64,000 nt of DNA from Pelecanus crispus (GCF_030463565.1 NC_134655.1:3484372-3548371); one strand, 5' to 3'; shown: positions 1-22,220, counted from the stretch's first letter. Numbers and translations: made by a program. The notes: generated by a model from the letters alone, not told the origin.

Positions 1-2649
1 CCAGAACGACCCCGATCCGCTGTGGGGAGCAGCCATCCAACGCACCGCAGACCAGGACACGAGCACAGGAGCTCTGGAGGAGTTTCCCACGTACCGAATA
101 AAAAGACAGCAAGATATGAGCAACGTAAGCTACACTGAGAATTATCGAGGTTGAACTTGTTGAACAGCACCCAAGTTGCGCTGCTAGCTAGAGCTTCACT
201 GAACCCCAGCTTCGCTAGAACTTTTTTTTTTTAAAAAAACAGAAAATTCTTTAGATAAGGAAACGCGTTGTTGGCAGCTTCACAGAAGTATGCCAAGATA
301 ATTTTCCCTGCTTGTACTAGCAGCTTCATACAGATTTTAACATCTGACGGGAATGCAGAAGAGAAGACGACTGGAACACATCCCTATTCTGAGGGAAAGA
401 AGCTACGTGCTTTCACGAGGCGGCTACCGAACTCCGCTGGCTGGGGTTTTCATGGGAACATCCATCTCCCCACATGACCAAAACAGAATGGATGACCAAA
501 ACCAAGTCCAGTACCACACAGAATTTGAAACAGGTGACACAAGTATTATTCACTTATTATAAAGATAACCAGTTTTGAAAATTAATATATTTTTCTGCAG
601 AAACTAAAAAAAAAAAAAAGTACCAACTCACCTGGTTTCATAACGCAATGTGCAAAAGACAAGAAAAAAAATCGTAAGTGAAAGCCTTGACATCTTAAGT
701 ATAACTACTCCTTAATATCTATTTCATTCTAAAAGGCAATGATAATAGAATAAATAGCATTTACGCACTTCAGCACATACAAGCTTACACATCCCAGGGA
801 AATTCTACAAACTGGTCTAAACACAATTTGCTTTAGAATTTAACATTTTACCCAAGAACTGCATCCTGTGTTTGTTGAATTTCACCAAAGAGCAGATTTA
901 ATAACAGCTTTCATGGTCAATGCTACAGCTTTAGAAGACCAAAGCATCACCTGCCTTCTAGCTAAATTTTAGAAGGAAAAAAAATAAATCCATGTTAACT
1001 GGCTGCTACAAATTCTATTAAAAACCTGCAAAAAGCCATTCTATTTTTTTGCCACCAGACAGATAAATTCAACCAGAAGCATTACCTATTGTTAGCTTTG
1101 CATTAGTATTCCAATTGTGTGATTAAAGTAAGAACACAAAACATTTTTCCTCTTCAAGGGATTTAGTCTGCTTTATGGACTAATATCCTACTGATTTAGA
1201 ACAACTAAATAGATACATTTATTACTTTTACTCTGTAATTTTTTTTTTTTTTTTACTATTTCCTTGGGAGATGGAAGAACGTATTTGAAAGCAGTTTAAA
1301 AAAACCCAAATTTAATTGCCTCCAATTCATAACTTATATGTAAAGTCGCACATGAAAAAGAAATCCTACGGCGAGAAAAGGTCAAGATAAAGTAAGAATG
1401 GAACCGTTTCCATCTCCCAACAATTACCGCAGAAGACAAAATCTGGCACTATCATGAGGTTGTCAAAAACCAGATTGTAGAAGCACACCAAAGTCTGCGT
1501 ATGGGCAGCTGCTGTGTGCGTCCGTAGAGAAGCATTCTGCACATCTAACGTACCTACGGGTAGTTCCCCCAGCGCACAGGACCCCTTCCCCCAGCGCTCT
1601 ACTAGTAGACACTGCCGGCTGCTCCAATATACCTGGAAGAATGAGGATTCAGAGCTTAGTTTGCAGGACAAACCAAGGGCCACTGTAGAGTCTCATCACA
1701 CCGATTATTTTTTTCATAAGCGTAGTAATTAGTTTTCTTAAGTAGGTATTAGCCTACTTTTAAGAAAAAAATGTCTGAAAGACATGTAATCAATTGACAA
1801 GAGAGTATTTTAATAACTTTATGTGCTCCTGACCTAGAAAATGCAAACTACATATACATCTTTTCCAGATTATTATCTGTGATAAAAGTAGCACAATTAA
1901 TCCAGAACAATAAAACACTATGCTTAAATGAAGTTTATAGGAATGGTCAAGATCTGAGCTTTTAAATGGAATAGATTATGTGAAACTCATTCTCTATTCG
2001 TCAAAGAAAAAGCACGACAAAAACTGAAAACAGATGGACCACTTACTCAAGAGCCTCAAGTTTGTTCTTTGTTTTGCTGTTACTCTATTCCCCTTAATAA
2101 AGTTCAAAGTGGTGGTATGGCATCAGTTGAGTAGTGGTTTGTATTTGATGATTAAACATTCTCAGTATCAGAAAGCAGTAAACCTCAAGATCCAATACAG
2201 AAACAAACACCAGTACTTTTCCAAATCCTTCGTGAGAATTCTCATAGCAGATGAAAGCACTTTGAAATTTTAACTTCTTAAAAAATGCGATTTCAGCATG
2301 AATTTCCGTTACAGACCAGTTAATTTTTAAAACACGCTATCAGAAACCATTGCTGATAAACGTAATCTTGGCTCCAGAATGCTAAGATTCTTCACCTCAG
2401 GGACAGCTGTCAAAGTAAAAACCATGCAATCTTTATGCTATTTGTTGGCTACATGAGAAGATCTCTAGTATTGACGTTTTGGGCTGTAATTTCCTGCATA
2501 AACACATATATGCTACTAATCCAGTCTACTCAGCCATACTCAGGTTATTTACTGTACACAGACATTTTTACTAACACACTGAAGCAACAGCGGAAGAAAA
2601 GAGGTTGGTTTGTTGTGTTTTATGTTAAAGTTCAAGAGACACAGGAGCA
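1..2649. other. Region downstream of MAGT1, no gene recognised
   Basis: AT-rich sequence beyond the likely MAGT1 polyadenylation site. In mammals the next gene in this direction is ATRX, but I see no ATRX exon. The first ~150 bases are richer in GC and CpG and hold an open plus-strand frame of about 50 codons that I could not assign to any protein. Short A/T runs occur (for example near 220 and 1240). Nothing else in this stretch can be supported as a gene. Confidence 0.5.
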
Positions 2650-4162
2650 TGGATTAGACTAAAAAATTTTATTGAAACTTGTCCAAAATCCAGTCAGGCA
2701 CACAATTTATCCATTCCACTAAGGCTTGTCATTCTGTATGGCATAGAAAAATGCATCTCAACAAGTTGAAACATCAAACAACTAAATTAGTGAAGTTAAG
2801 GCACTTGAGATGTGTGTTAATTTAGCAAAATTGCATAAGAATAACATTCTACTTTGAATGACATAGTCCTGTCCAAGATTCGATCTAAAGCGTCCAAATT
2901 CTGTAACCCCTTGAGACAGGGGCGAGGCAGAAGCAGGAGACAAAAGTCTCATCGTATTTTCCTCTGACTAGTAACCTCCAAGGCCACCACAGCCTACGGA
3001 AGGAACTATTACTGCATCAGGCTGCAAAGATTTCCTGTAGTACAGGTGCTGAACTACACAACAGTTTGGGCTGAGGCACAATGTCTTCCACTCAAGAATA
3101 CTTAAGGCAAAGTATCTTTGTGAGATGAGAGAACAAAAGGAGAGCGCAAAAAGCACACGCATTGAATTGTAAGGCTAACAAATCCTTCCTGGGGTAACAA
3201 TATTTATCCTGGGATTCAATCTCTCTGCCCACTCCCATGTCCTCCCCAAGGATAAAAACTTGGAGACAGTAAATGGATAACGCAAGAACTTACATAGTGA
3301 TCAAAAATCTGATACCTGTTGCTTTGTCAGGTCTCTGAGCAGTAAGTCGAAAACCAGTTAGCAACCTTTAATTCATGCTACAGATCACTAGTTACCTTTG
3401 TAGCTTGGATTTGTATTTTTGAGAGTGTGAGCACTCGTCAGTTAAGAATATGTTTTGTGTCTCCGAGCCAATGTTTACAACTTAAATGTTGCAGTTTCAG
3501 CATTTGGCAAAGAAAGTTTTTAATGAATAATTGAATTAACTCGGTTCTGCCTGTTGAAAATTCTCCCTTCATCTGTGAAACAACCTCTTGCATCATACAG
3601 CAGTTAAGTACTCTTCTCAAAAACGAGATAGAGCTCCAGGATATATACGCTCCACACTGGAATTTAGAGTATGGTCCAAGGGTCGCACACAGAGACTGAA
3701 GGAGAAGACTTCCAGGTACATGAAGATGTTTTCTCAACCATGAAAAGGCACAACAGAGAAGCTATGGTCACTTGCTATGCACAAACAGGAAATAAAGTGA
3801 TAAATATTTGTGGGGAAGAAGAAACATAAGGGGAACAGATGATCCAATTGAACTTAGAGTACTGTTTCTAGTTAGTCTACGGAAATGTAGTTCTAAGCAT
3901 TAAGTTCTGAATTTCACTAGAAGTAGAGTTGTTTAAGAAGATGTAAAGCTTATGAAAAAGAGAGTGCATCTTAATACTCTGTGTCCTTCAGAGCAAATTG
4001 CTTGTTATATTTAAGGCACTGCATGTCATCTTTGGTTCAGTGTTTAACTATCTCATTCAGTGTAAAGAGAGGTAGCACGAACCATACATATTTAGCTCTT
4101 CCATTCCATTACACGCAATTTCAGAGTCGCCACCTTTCTGATGTTACAGATTCTGGAATCCT
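2650..4162 (-). other. MAGT1: Probable MAGT1 3'UTR
   Basis: This lies directly downstream of the MAGT1 stop codon (4163-4165, minus strand). The nearest full AATAAA on the minus strand is at 2668-2673, which would give a UTR of about 1.5 kb. A weaker ATTAAA is at 3367-3372. The true end is not visible from sequence alone; long UTRs are usual for this gene in vertebrates. Confidence 0.4.
2668..2673 (-). terminator. MAGT1: Candidate poly(A) signal of MAGT1
   Basis: The plus strand reads tttatt, giving AATAAA on the minus strand, the first canonical hexamer after the MAGT1 stop. Choice of this site over the ATTAAA at 3367-3372 is inference. Confidence 0.35.
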
Positions 4163-15416
<11,254 letters not shown>

Positions 15417-16242
15417 CGCCGCCCCACTCCGCCGCCTCGCGCCTATTGGCGGGCGCCGACCCACTGGCGGCGCGGCCCCGCCCTCGCACTTCCTATTGGC
15501 GGCGGCGACTCGCCGCCGGCCTCCGATTCGTTGAACCGGTCTCCAGCCCGGGCTGCCGCTAGCCCATAGGAGCGAGGCAAGCTGGAGCCGCTCGATTGGT
15601 GGAGCCCGGAGGGAGGGCGGGCACTGCCGGGCTGAGGCGGGCCGGGACCCCCGGGGATGGCGGCGGTGCCCGTGGTCTCCTCGCCGCCCGCCTTCGGGAG
15701 GTGCCGCGGCTGCCCTGCCGCAGCAGCCCCTCACCTTGAGGGTACACCCAGGCTTTTCTCAGCGCCTGCGGCTCTTTAAGCATGGCAAACACAGCCCCGG
15801 TGCGCTCGGGGTCCCGGGGGGCGGCACCGCGGCGGGAGGCCAGGCCTCACGACAGTAAAGACCCAGGAAAGCAAAAAAGGGGCGTAGAGTAAGACTCCAA
15901 GGAACTTACATCGGTAGCTCCCCAAAGGCCTACGCTTGCTTCGTTTTATACGCGCACGTGTATTGCTGGCTCGCCTGTTAAAAGGGTGGTTAAAATCGTT
16001 AAACGCGCTGGGGAAATGGTTAGCTGGCGTGTAACGGGTGACGGGCTCTCAAGCGTAATCGCCGCGGAGAAACGTGGTTTTGCGTGTGCTTCGGTTTTTC
16101 TTTCTTTCTCTGAGGACGTCTACGCTATATAAGTTATACCCGGCGGCGCGGGCGTCGCTGCATTCTCTATTTGCCCTAAAATCTCTGGCTTTAGCTCTTC
16201 GGCCCTTTTATGAATTTAAAGTCGGGCACAAAGAAAGGGGGG

Positions 16243-16250
16243 AAAAAAAA
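16243..16250 (-). terminator. RNA polymerase III terminator of tRNA-Leu
   Basis: Eight A on the plus strand give a run of eight T on the minus strand, starting four bases after the tRNA 3' end. This is the usual oligo(dT) stop for RNA polymerase III. Confidence 0.9.
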
Positions 16251-16254
16251 GTGG

Positions 16255-16370
16255 TGTCAGAAGTGGGATTCGAACCCACGCCTCCATACGGAGACCAGAA
16301 CACCCAACCCGCCGCGGGAAGGCGCGGAACGCCTTGAGTCTGGCGCCTTAGACCACTCGGCCATCCTGAC
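16255..16370 (-). tRNA. tRNA-Leu (anticodon CAA), with a 32-nt intron
   Basis: The minus strand starts GTCAGGATGGCCGAGTGG (A box) and ends GGGTTCGAATCCCA (B box) then CTTCTGACA. The acceptor stem GTCAGGA pairs with TTCTGAC with one G-T pair, the discriminator is A, and there is a long variable arm, as in class II tRNA-Leu. The mature RNA is 84 nt: 5' exon 16333-16370 and 3' exon 16255-16300. The anticodon CAA is at 16334-16336, and the intron (16301-16332) begins one base after it, the canonical place. Vertebrate tRNA-Leu(CAA) genes normally carry an intron here. The gene lies between the divergent MAGT1 and COX7B promoters. Confidence 0.97.
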
Positions 16371-16559
16371 ACTGCGGCAACAACTCCCGCCGCCAGCCTC
16401 TTACCGCTTCCCTCACGGCCGCGCCCGCCTTCCCCCGCCCTCCGCGGGGAGCGCTTCCAGCCCGCACGCCGGAGAGGAGCTCCTGTGCGCGTCTCTCTGC
16501 CGGCCACGGAGCTTTCCCCGCTCTGGCTGCGGCCCAGCGAGGCGCTCCCTGCCCTCCGC

Positions 16560-16700
16560 CATTGCGCGGCGGCGTTACCCACAGGGCCCCGCTCGCTAGC
16601 GCGCCGCAGCGGCCACTTCCGGCGCGACCATTTTGTTTTTCACCGCTCGCCAAGGGTAGCCGCGTCCCGCCGGCGGTAGGGCCGTGCTCCGCTTGTCACC
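16560..16700 (+). promoter_or_regulatory. COX7B: COX7B promoter / 5' leader
   Basis: GC-rich leader just upstream of the COX7B start. An ETS-type site (ACTTCCGG, core at 16616-16622), which is the NRF-2/GABP motif common in cytochrome oxidase promoters, is followed by CCATTTTG near 16628, which fits a YY1 site. Such paired sites mark nuclear genes for mitochondrial proteins. The exact start site is not determined. Confidence 0.6.
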
Positions 16701-18954
16701 ATGTTCCCGGTGGCTAGGGCTGCTCTGAACCTCACTGGTAAGCAAGGAGGAGGCTTTCTGGAGTCGAGGGGTGCTGGGGGTGTTCCGCGGGAGCGGGCGG
16801 TTTTGTCAGGGGCTCTCCCCCCGGTTTCTTGCCTGCCCTGTGGGGACTGTCCCTGAACAGCCCCTGGGCTCGCTTCGCCCCCGGGAAGGGTTGTGAGGGC
16901 AGCTGAGGGGCTGCGGGCGGCTGCCTCCTCCTCCTTCCTCTTGCTGCCTTTTTTTCTTTCTTTTTTTCTGCGTCTTTTACTTCCTAGTTGCTTTTACTTG
17001 AGCTGACCTTGGGTTCCCTTCCTCGGGGCTTTTCCTCTTTGATAGTAACTAAAGGCATATCCAGGTTTTGTAACCTGAGGTGGCAAAGTGTAGTCAATGA
17101 CCAGCCCTTAAACTGAAGGGTAAAGTTGCCTCTTCACTGATAGACTCCCCAGTGCTTAACCCAGTCCTCTCAAATCTGGTCCAGATTCATGATGTGCTTA
17201 GCCCGAGGTGCACGCATCTAAAGTAAACGTGCTTAGCAGTGTTTCTTCTGGTAGATGTTCAAGCTTTTCTTTACTGAAAAAAAAAAAACCAAAACAAAAC
17301 AATTTGTGCAGCCTCACAGAGCGTGGTAGGGATGTAGTAGCATTCTGGGTATTGCCATCATCTTTTCTAGTCATGTTTGGGTAAATGTGAACCATTGACC
17401 TGAAACTAAAAGATTAAATTTTGTAATGTCTATCTTTATGCAGAGATCAGTGTCTCATCAGCTGCTTTGCACGCAACTACTAAACAGTCTCTGTGTTTTG
17501 AAGCTGGTGGTTTGATTCTTCATGCTGTCTTCTCCTTAACAAGTGTACCTTTTATAGTGAACATTTATAATATACATCGTACATTCTGTCATCTGAAGAT
17601 ATCCTCCTGTATTTTGTTCTCTATGATTTACCTCATGCGAAGGCCCACGGTTATTTCCGCTTCCTTCTTCACCTCCCTCCCCTTCCTTCAAAAATCTTGA
17701 AGGAATCAGAAAGGTGTTACCCGTACCCACTGTCTTCAGCTTCTTAATTTGATCATGAGCTTCATCCTGAAAATGCTTATATTGGGTACACATACTGGCA
17801 AGATAGATATTTACGTATAGAAATCTGAAACTTTTAAGTACCAAACAAAGTATTTTATTAGAGAAGTAGTAATACGTAAAAGTGTACTTGAACTTCCACA
17901 CTGAGGGCCCAGGGGAAACATGTTAAGAAAGAAGGTAACTTAGAGGATTTTCTTACTGGAATTAGACTTCAGGAATAACTTTCTAGAGGGAGATTGGGAG
18001 AGCTGAAACAAAATGCAAGGCTTTCTGGATATCCTGTGGTTTGGAATCATTCCAAAGCTCTAAGTCCAAAAGATTAATTTTTTTCAGCTTTTCTTAAAGT
18101 CTTTTAATGCTTACACTTGCCTCTCTGTGGGTGGGAGATGAGGATTGTGAATGGTTTGAATGTGTATTTCAGTTGATTTCTGTACTCCTAATTCTCTTTA
18201 ACATGCATTAGCTCGTAGCATTCAGCGTACTGCGGTAAGACAAGCTCATCGCAAATATGAGCCTGACTTCCATGATAAATATGGAAACCTGGTACTCCTT
18301 GGTGGAGCCGTAGTTTTTACTGCTGTCTGGGGATATGTAAGTCGTCCTTTTTTTTACCACTCTGTTGTGACTATAGCTGTAAACTTGCAAACTATTAAGT
18401 TTCACAAGGGCTTACTTGTTTGAAATAATTTAGGTGGTCAGAATTTAGGCACTTTTTATGTAACTGAATAGTAATGTGATAGAGGTGAAAGTTGTGTTCA
18501 TATTTTGAGTTGTTACACAAATTTCTGAGTCAGTCTGTTGCTTGGTTTTGAAATGTAGTAGAAATGCAACTGTTCGCTGTTTTACTGGGGATTTCTAAGC
18601 TGTACAGGTAGAGGTTTCAGCAGAAGAATTTATAGATGAAAATAACAGTATGGTGATGAGGTTTTTACATTCCAGATTCTTTGTTCTAAAGCTAGATATT
18701 TTGAAATGGAAAACTGAAGTATTTAAGTATTATTCAATATAAATATATTGCACTTGCTTTCTTAAAAGATTAATGAGATGTCATGTTCTAATACAAGAAG
18801 TCTAAACTGAAAAGAATAGAAATATCAGAAGGTTTCTTTGATTTCAGAGTTAATAATCTTGATTTTTATCTTCCTACAGGTGTTTACACAAGCTGGAATT
18901 GAGTGGGGCTTGTCACCTGTGGGCAGAGTCACTCCAAAAGAGTGGAGGGAGTAA
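16701..18954 (+). CDS. COX7B: COX7B, cytochrome c oxidase subunit 7B
   Basis: Three coding exons: 16701-16737, 18212-18336 and 18880-18954, giving 78 aa against 80 in human. COX7B is a small nuclear-encoded, single-pass subunit of complex IV in the mitochondrial inner membrane. The protein starts MFPVARAALNLT, a basic presequence of about 24 residues. It continues with a conserved PDFHDKYGN block (about 30-38), one membrane helix at about 39-57 and the family end SPVGRVTPKEWRE. All introns are GT-AG. It is transcribed away from MAGT1; the start codons are about 1.3 kb apart with the tRNA gene between them. No oddities are seen. Confidence 0.96.
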
Positions 18955-19057
18955 CAGCCTTTGCTTGTAATGAACTGGTCCAAACTTTCACTGAAAGAGT
19001 GATCATGTAATGGCATTTGTTCCCTGATTACCACTTGTACAGTGGCATTCCTGGTCT

Positions 19058-19063
19058 AATAAA
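19058..19063 (+). terminator. COX7B: Poly(A) signal of COX7B
   Basis: AATAAA 104 bases after the COX7B stop codon, giving a short 3'UTR as is usual for this gene. Confidence 0.8.
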
Positions 19064-19079
19064 CATACCTAGAAACCTC

Positions 19080-19748
19080 TCTGGCTCTTCGAGGTTTCCT
19101 CTATGCTCAGTGTCTGCTGAAGTATAAGAAACAGTGTAAAAAGTCAAAATAATTAAGTCATATTTTAGGTAGTCGCAGTTGTGCCTGTGAAGGTCAGTCC
19201 TGGATAACGGGCAAACCCAAAACACCGTATAGTTTTCCATTTAGCCAGATGTGTGTGCTTAAATGAACCTCACATGCATTCCCGCTGCAGAGTTCACATC
19301 GCTTTACCTCTGTCTTTGGCTGCACGTCTGACAACAATGCTTGTGTTTTCTGTTGAGATCCTGTTTTCTTCCACAGAAGTGTTTTTATGTCTTGCATCAC
19401 GCTGCGAATAAGCTGCTTCTCTCTGAGGCCTTTGAGAGTTGTGAAGAACTTAAATAGTTTTTGAGTCAGAGACGCTCCAGCAGGCAGTATCCCAGCACTG
19501 CCGTTCACCAAGAGAAACATAACTTTTCTAATGAGTTCTTGTGTAATCAGAACTTGTTAGGAAATAGATTGCTGTAGATGCAGACTCTGTAAATGTCTGG
19601 ATCAGTTTGAATCCCTGAAAAACACAAATACCCTGCTTTTTGATGCAGCAGAGATGTACGAAATGGCTGCCTTTACTCTCCTCAGAGATTGTAGTTATGA
19701 GTTTCTTCCCTACTGCTGCTTTTCCTGGGCTGAAGGTGAAAATGCGTG
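19080..19748. other. Intergenic spacer COX7B to LTR
   Basis: About 670 bases with no gene, RNA or repeat that I recognise. A minus-strand open frame of about 100 codons (19194-19520) has no familiar features and is taken as chance. Confidence 0.5.
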
Positions 19749-19930
19749 TGTCGTGGTTTAACCCCAGCTGGCAGCTAAGCCCCACGCAGCCGCTCGCTCG
19801 CTCCCCGTGCCCCAGTGGGACGGAGGAGAGAATCAGAAGGGTAAAAGTGAGAGAACTTGCGGGTTCAGATAGAGACAGTTTAATAATTGAAATAAAGTAA
19901 AGTAGTAGTAGTAATAATGATGATGATGAG

Positions 19931-20087
19931 AATCATAGAACCATAGAATCATTTAGGTTGGAAAAGACCTTTAAGATCATCCAGTCCAACCATTAACCTA
20001 CACTACCAAGTCCACCACTAAAGCAATTAAGGGTACAGTAGCAATTTCATGTTTCCTGGCTTGGTGGCTGGATTATTTATAATGAAA
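19931..20087 (-). mobile_element. Short CR1-tailed retroposon, copy 1
   Basis: About 155 bp, minus orientation. The head (ataatccagccaccaagcc) and the aggaaacatgaaattg block are joined to a CR1-like 3' tail ending in gattctatg-type repeats. It has the same head-tail arrangement as copies at 27859-28012, 40523-40640 and 47828-47988. This copy is inserted in the LTR fossil. Confidence 0.7.
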
Positions 20088-20098
20088 GTAAAAACTAG

Positions 20099-20542
20099 AA
20101 ATCATTAAGATTGGAAAGGACCTCTAAGATCATCAGTCCAACCATCCACCCAACACCCCCATGCCCACTAAACCATGTCCCAAAGTGCCACCTCTGCCCG
20201 TTTTTTGAACACTTCCAGGGATGGGGACTCCCCCACCTCTCTGGGCAGCCTGTTCCAATGCTTGACCACCCTTTCCGAGAAGAAATTTTTCCTAATATCC
20301 AACCTAAACCTCCCCTGGTGCAGCCTGAGCCCATGTCCTCTTGTCCTATTGTTATGTACTTGGGAGAAGAGACCAACCCCCACCTCACTACCCCCTCCTG
20401 TCAGGAGCTGCAGAGAGCGATCAGGTCTCCCCTCAGCCTCCTCTTCCCCAGGCCGAACACCGCCGGCCGCTCCCCACCAGCCCTGAGCTCCAGACCCCTC
20501 CCCAGCTCCGCTGCCCTTCTCCGGACCCGCTCCAGCACCTCG
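20099..20542 (-). mobile_element. CR1 LINE 3' fragment (minus)
   Basis: 5'-truncated CR1 in minus orientation. The conserved C-terminal reverse-transcriptase-ORF segment is readable on the minus strand ([20 protein letters not shown] and [12 protein letters not shown] motifs, ending near 20170), followed by the CR1 3'UTR. It is the partner of the inverted copy at 21828-22220: 20170-20455 and 21830-22111 match at an estimated 90% or better by eye. Confidence 0.9.
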
Positions 20543-20589
20543 GTACCGAACGCCAGTGCGGCACGGTGCCTCGCTCACCCGGCGGGGAG

Positions 20590-21790
20590 CTGATGCCCAG
20601 CCGGTCCCCGAGCAGCGATCGCTACCCCCGGGCCAGCTCCCCGCGGTTTATGTACCGAGCGTGACGCCGCAGGGTACGGGAACACCGCGGCCGGTTGGGG
20701 CCAGCCGTCCCGGCTGTGCCCGCTCCCAGCTTCTCGCTGGCCGGGCACGAAGCCGAAAAGCCCTCGGCTCGGTGCAGGCGCTGCCCGGCACCGCTCTGCC
20801 CCCGCAGCCAAGCGGGGCGGGCTCGGCGGGCGGCCCCGCCCGTGTCACGTCGGCGGGCGGGAGGAGGCGGCGGCCGCCGGCGGTCACGCGGCGCGGCGGG
20901 GCGGGGGCGCAGCGCCAGGCGCGGCCGCGGGCCGGGCAGAGCCGCCTGCGCCGCCCGGAGCCTCCGGTGAGTGCGGCCCTGGGCGCCGGCGGGGCTGCGC
21001 CGCCGGCCCTGCGGGGAGAGGCTCCCGGGGAGAGGCTCCCGGGGGGGCCGCGGGGCGGGCGGAGCCGGCACGCCGTCCCCGCGGGGCTGTCGCTGCCCGG
21101 CGCCATTGTCACGGCGCCGCGGGCTGGCGGGAGCGGCGGCGCGGCCCGGTGGTGGCTGCGGGGAGCGGGGAGGGCTCGCCCGGTGCTTCCCGCGGCGGGG
21201 CCGGGCCGCGCTACGTGTCCCTGAGGCGCGGGGGCGGGGGGGTCCCGCCAGGCCCTGCCTGAGGCGCGGCGCGGGAGCGGGCGGTCCTCAGCCACCCGCG
21301 GCGGGGTCCGAGCCCGAAACCGGCGGCTCGGGCTTGGCCGCGGGGGTCTGCAGCGCCTGCGGGCCGCCCGCCGCGGGGGTCTGCCGCTTCGGGGGGGCGA
21401 GGAAGCGCGGCGAGCCCCCCGCCCCGGGTCTCAGGCGAGCCGGGCGGCGGGGCAGTACGGGAGTGACTCGGCGTTTCAGGGACGGCGAGCTAGCCAGGGC
21501 TCTGGGGCCAGAGCAGGGCTCTGAATCCAGAGGCATTTCCTGCTCCGCCGCCGCCTGCCTTCCGCTTGTTTCCCCGGTGCCGAGCGAGCAGCGGTGGCAG
21601 GGGTGGCCCCAGGGCGCCGGCGGTGCCCGTGGGGTGCAGCCGGGCCCGGCGCGGTGAGTGGCTGAACGGGGCCGGCGGGCGGCGTGGCGGGCTGCTCCGG
21701 GCCGTGGGCATCGGCGGCCGACATCTCCTCGCTTCTTGGGGTGCGGCGCGTGTGCGCTCGCCCCTGCGCTTGAAAAAGTCCCTCCGCTAC
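20590..21790 (+). promoter_or_regulatory. ATP7A: CpG island, presumed ATP7A promoter and untranslated exon 1
   Basis: About 1.2 kb of very CpG-dense sequence, the only island between COX7B and the ATP7A coding exons. In mammals ATP7A exon 1 is untranslated and separated from exon 2 by a long intron. A strong donor CCTCCG|GTGAGT occurs at 20966/20967 and is my best guess for the exon 1 end, with GC boxes and TCACGTCG just upstream (near 20845). The assignment is by position and needs a transcript. Several long open frames here on both strands are products of the GC content. Confidence 0.6.
20966..20967 (+). other. ATP7A: Candidate splice donor of ATP7A exon 1
   Basis: The sequence CCTCCG|GTGAGTGCGG is the best donor match in the island. 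Joining it to the exon 2 acceptor at 30825/30826 would give intron 1 of about 9.86 kb. Confidence 0.4.
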
Positions 21791-21827
21791 CGTTGGCCAT
21801 CTTCGGAGGAAGACTTACAATGAATTT

Positions 21828-22220
21828 TAGCCTGGAGAAGAGGAGGCTGAGGGGAGACCTTCGCTCTCTGCAACTCCCTGACAGGAGGGGGCAGGGAGGG
21901 GGTGCTGGTCTCTTCTCCCACGTAGTTAGCGATGGGACGAGAGGAAATGGGCTCAAGCTGCGCCAGGGGAGGTTTAGGTTGGATATTAGGAAAAATTTCT
22001 TCTCGGAAAGGGTGGTCAAGCATTGGAACAGGCTGCCCAGAGAGGTGGGGGAGTCCCCATCCCTGGAAGCGTTCAAAAAACGGGCAGATGTGGCACTTTG
22101 GGACATGGTTTAGTCCAGTCTACCCTTGATTGGTTTAGTGTGGACTTGGTAGTGTAGGTTAATGGTTGGACTGGATGATCTTCAAGGTCTTTTCCAACCT
22201 AAACGATTCCATGATTCTGT
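21828..22220 (+). mobile_element. CR1 LINE 3' fragment (plus)
   Basis: 5'-truncated CR1 in plus orientation. It starts about aattttagcctggagaag, carries the same ORF C-terminus as the copy at 20099-20542 and ends aaacgattccatgattctgt. It sits at the 3' edge of the ATP7A CpG island, inverted relative to the other copy. Confidence 0.92.

Larger units (their letters stand above)
19749..20790 (+). mobile_element. Fossil ERV solo-type LTR, split by CR1-type insertions
   Basis: Avian endogenous retrovirus LTR. The first part (19749-19930) begins TGTCGTGGTTTA and includes the histidine-rich-codon-like motif region ccacgcagccgctcgctc and an AATAAAGTAAA stretch. The second part resumes near 20543 and can be followed to about 20790 by alignment to the LTR at 28458-29020. 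Two CR1-type units (19931-20087 and 20099-20542) separate the parts. No internal retroviral genes are seen, so it is a broken solo relic. Its second half is strongly GC-enriched and merges with the CpG island of ATP7A. It is older than the CR1-type insertions it contains. Confidence 0.75.

Noticed and set aside
19194-19520. 108-codon minus-strand open frame downstream of COX7B
   Set aside because: No family features, and it is AT/GC-average sequence where a frame of this size can arise by chance.
20556-21657. Open frames of over 200 codons on both strands (for example 20556-21224, 20971-21657, and 20648-21295 on the minus strand)
   Set aside because: They fall in the CpG island, where high G+C removes stop codons in all frames. 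They are low-complexity Pro/Arg/Gly/Ala and have no family features.
21658-22113. 151-codon plus-strand open frame that could look like a gene
   Set aside because: Its second half is the CR1 reverse-transcriptase-ORF C-terminus and its first half is CpG-island sequence, so it is a LINE fragment and not a host gene.
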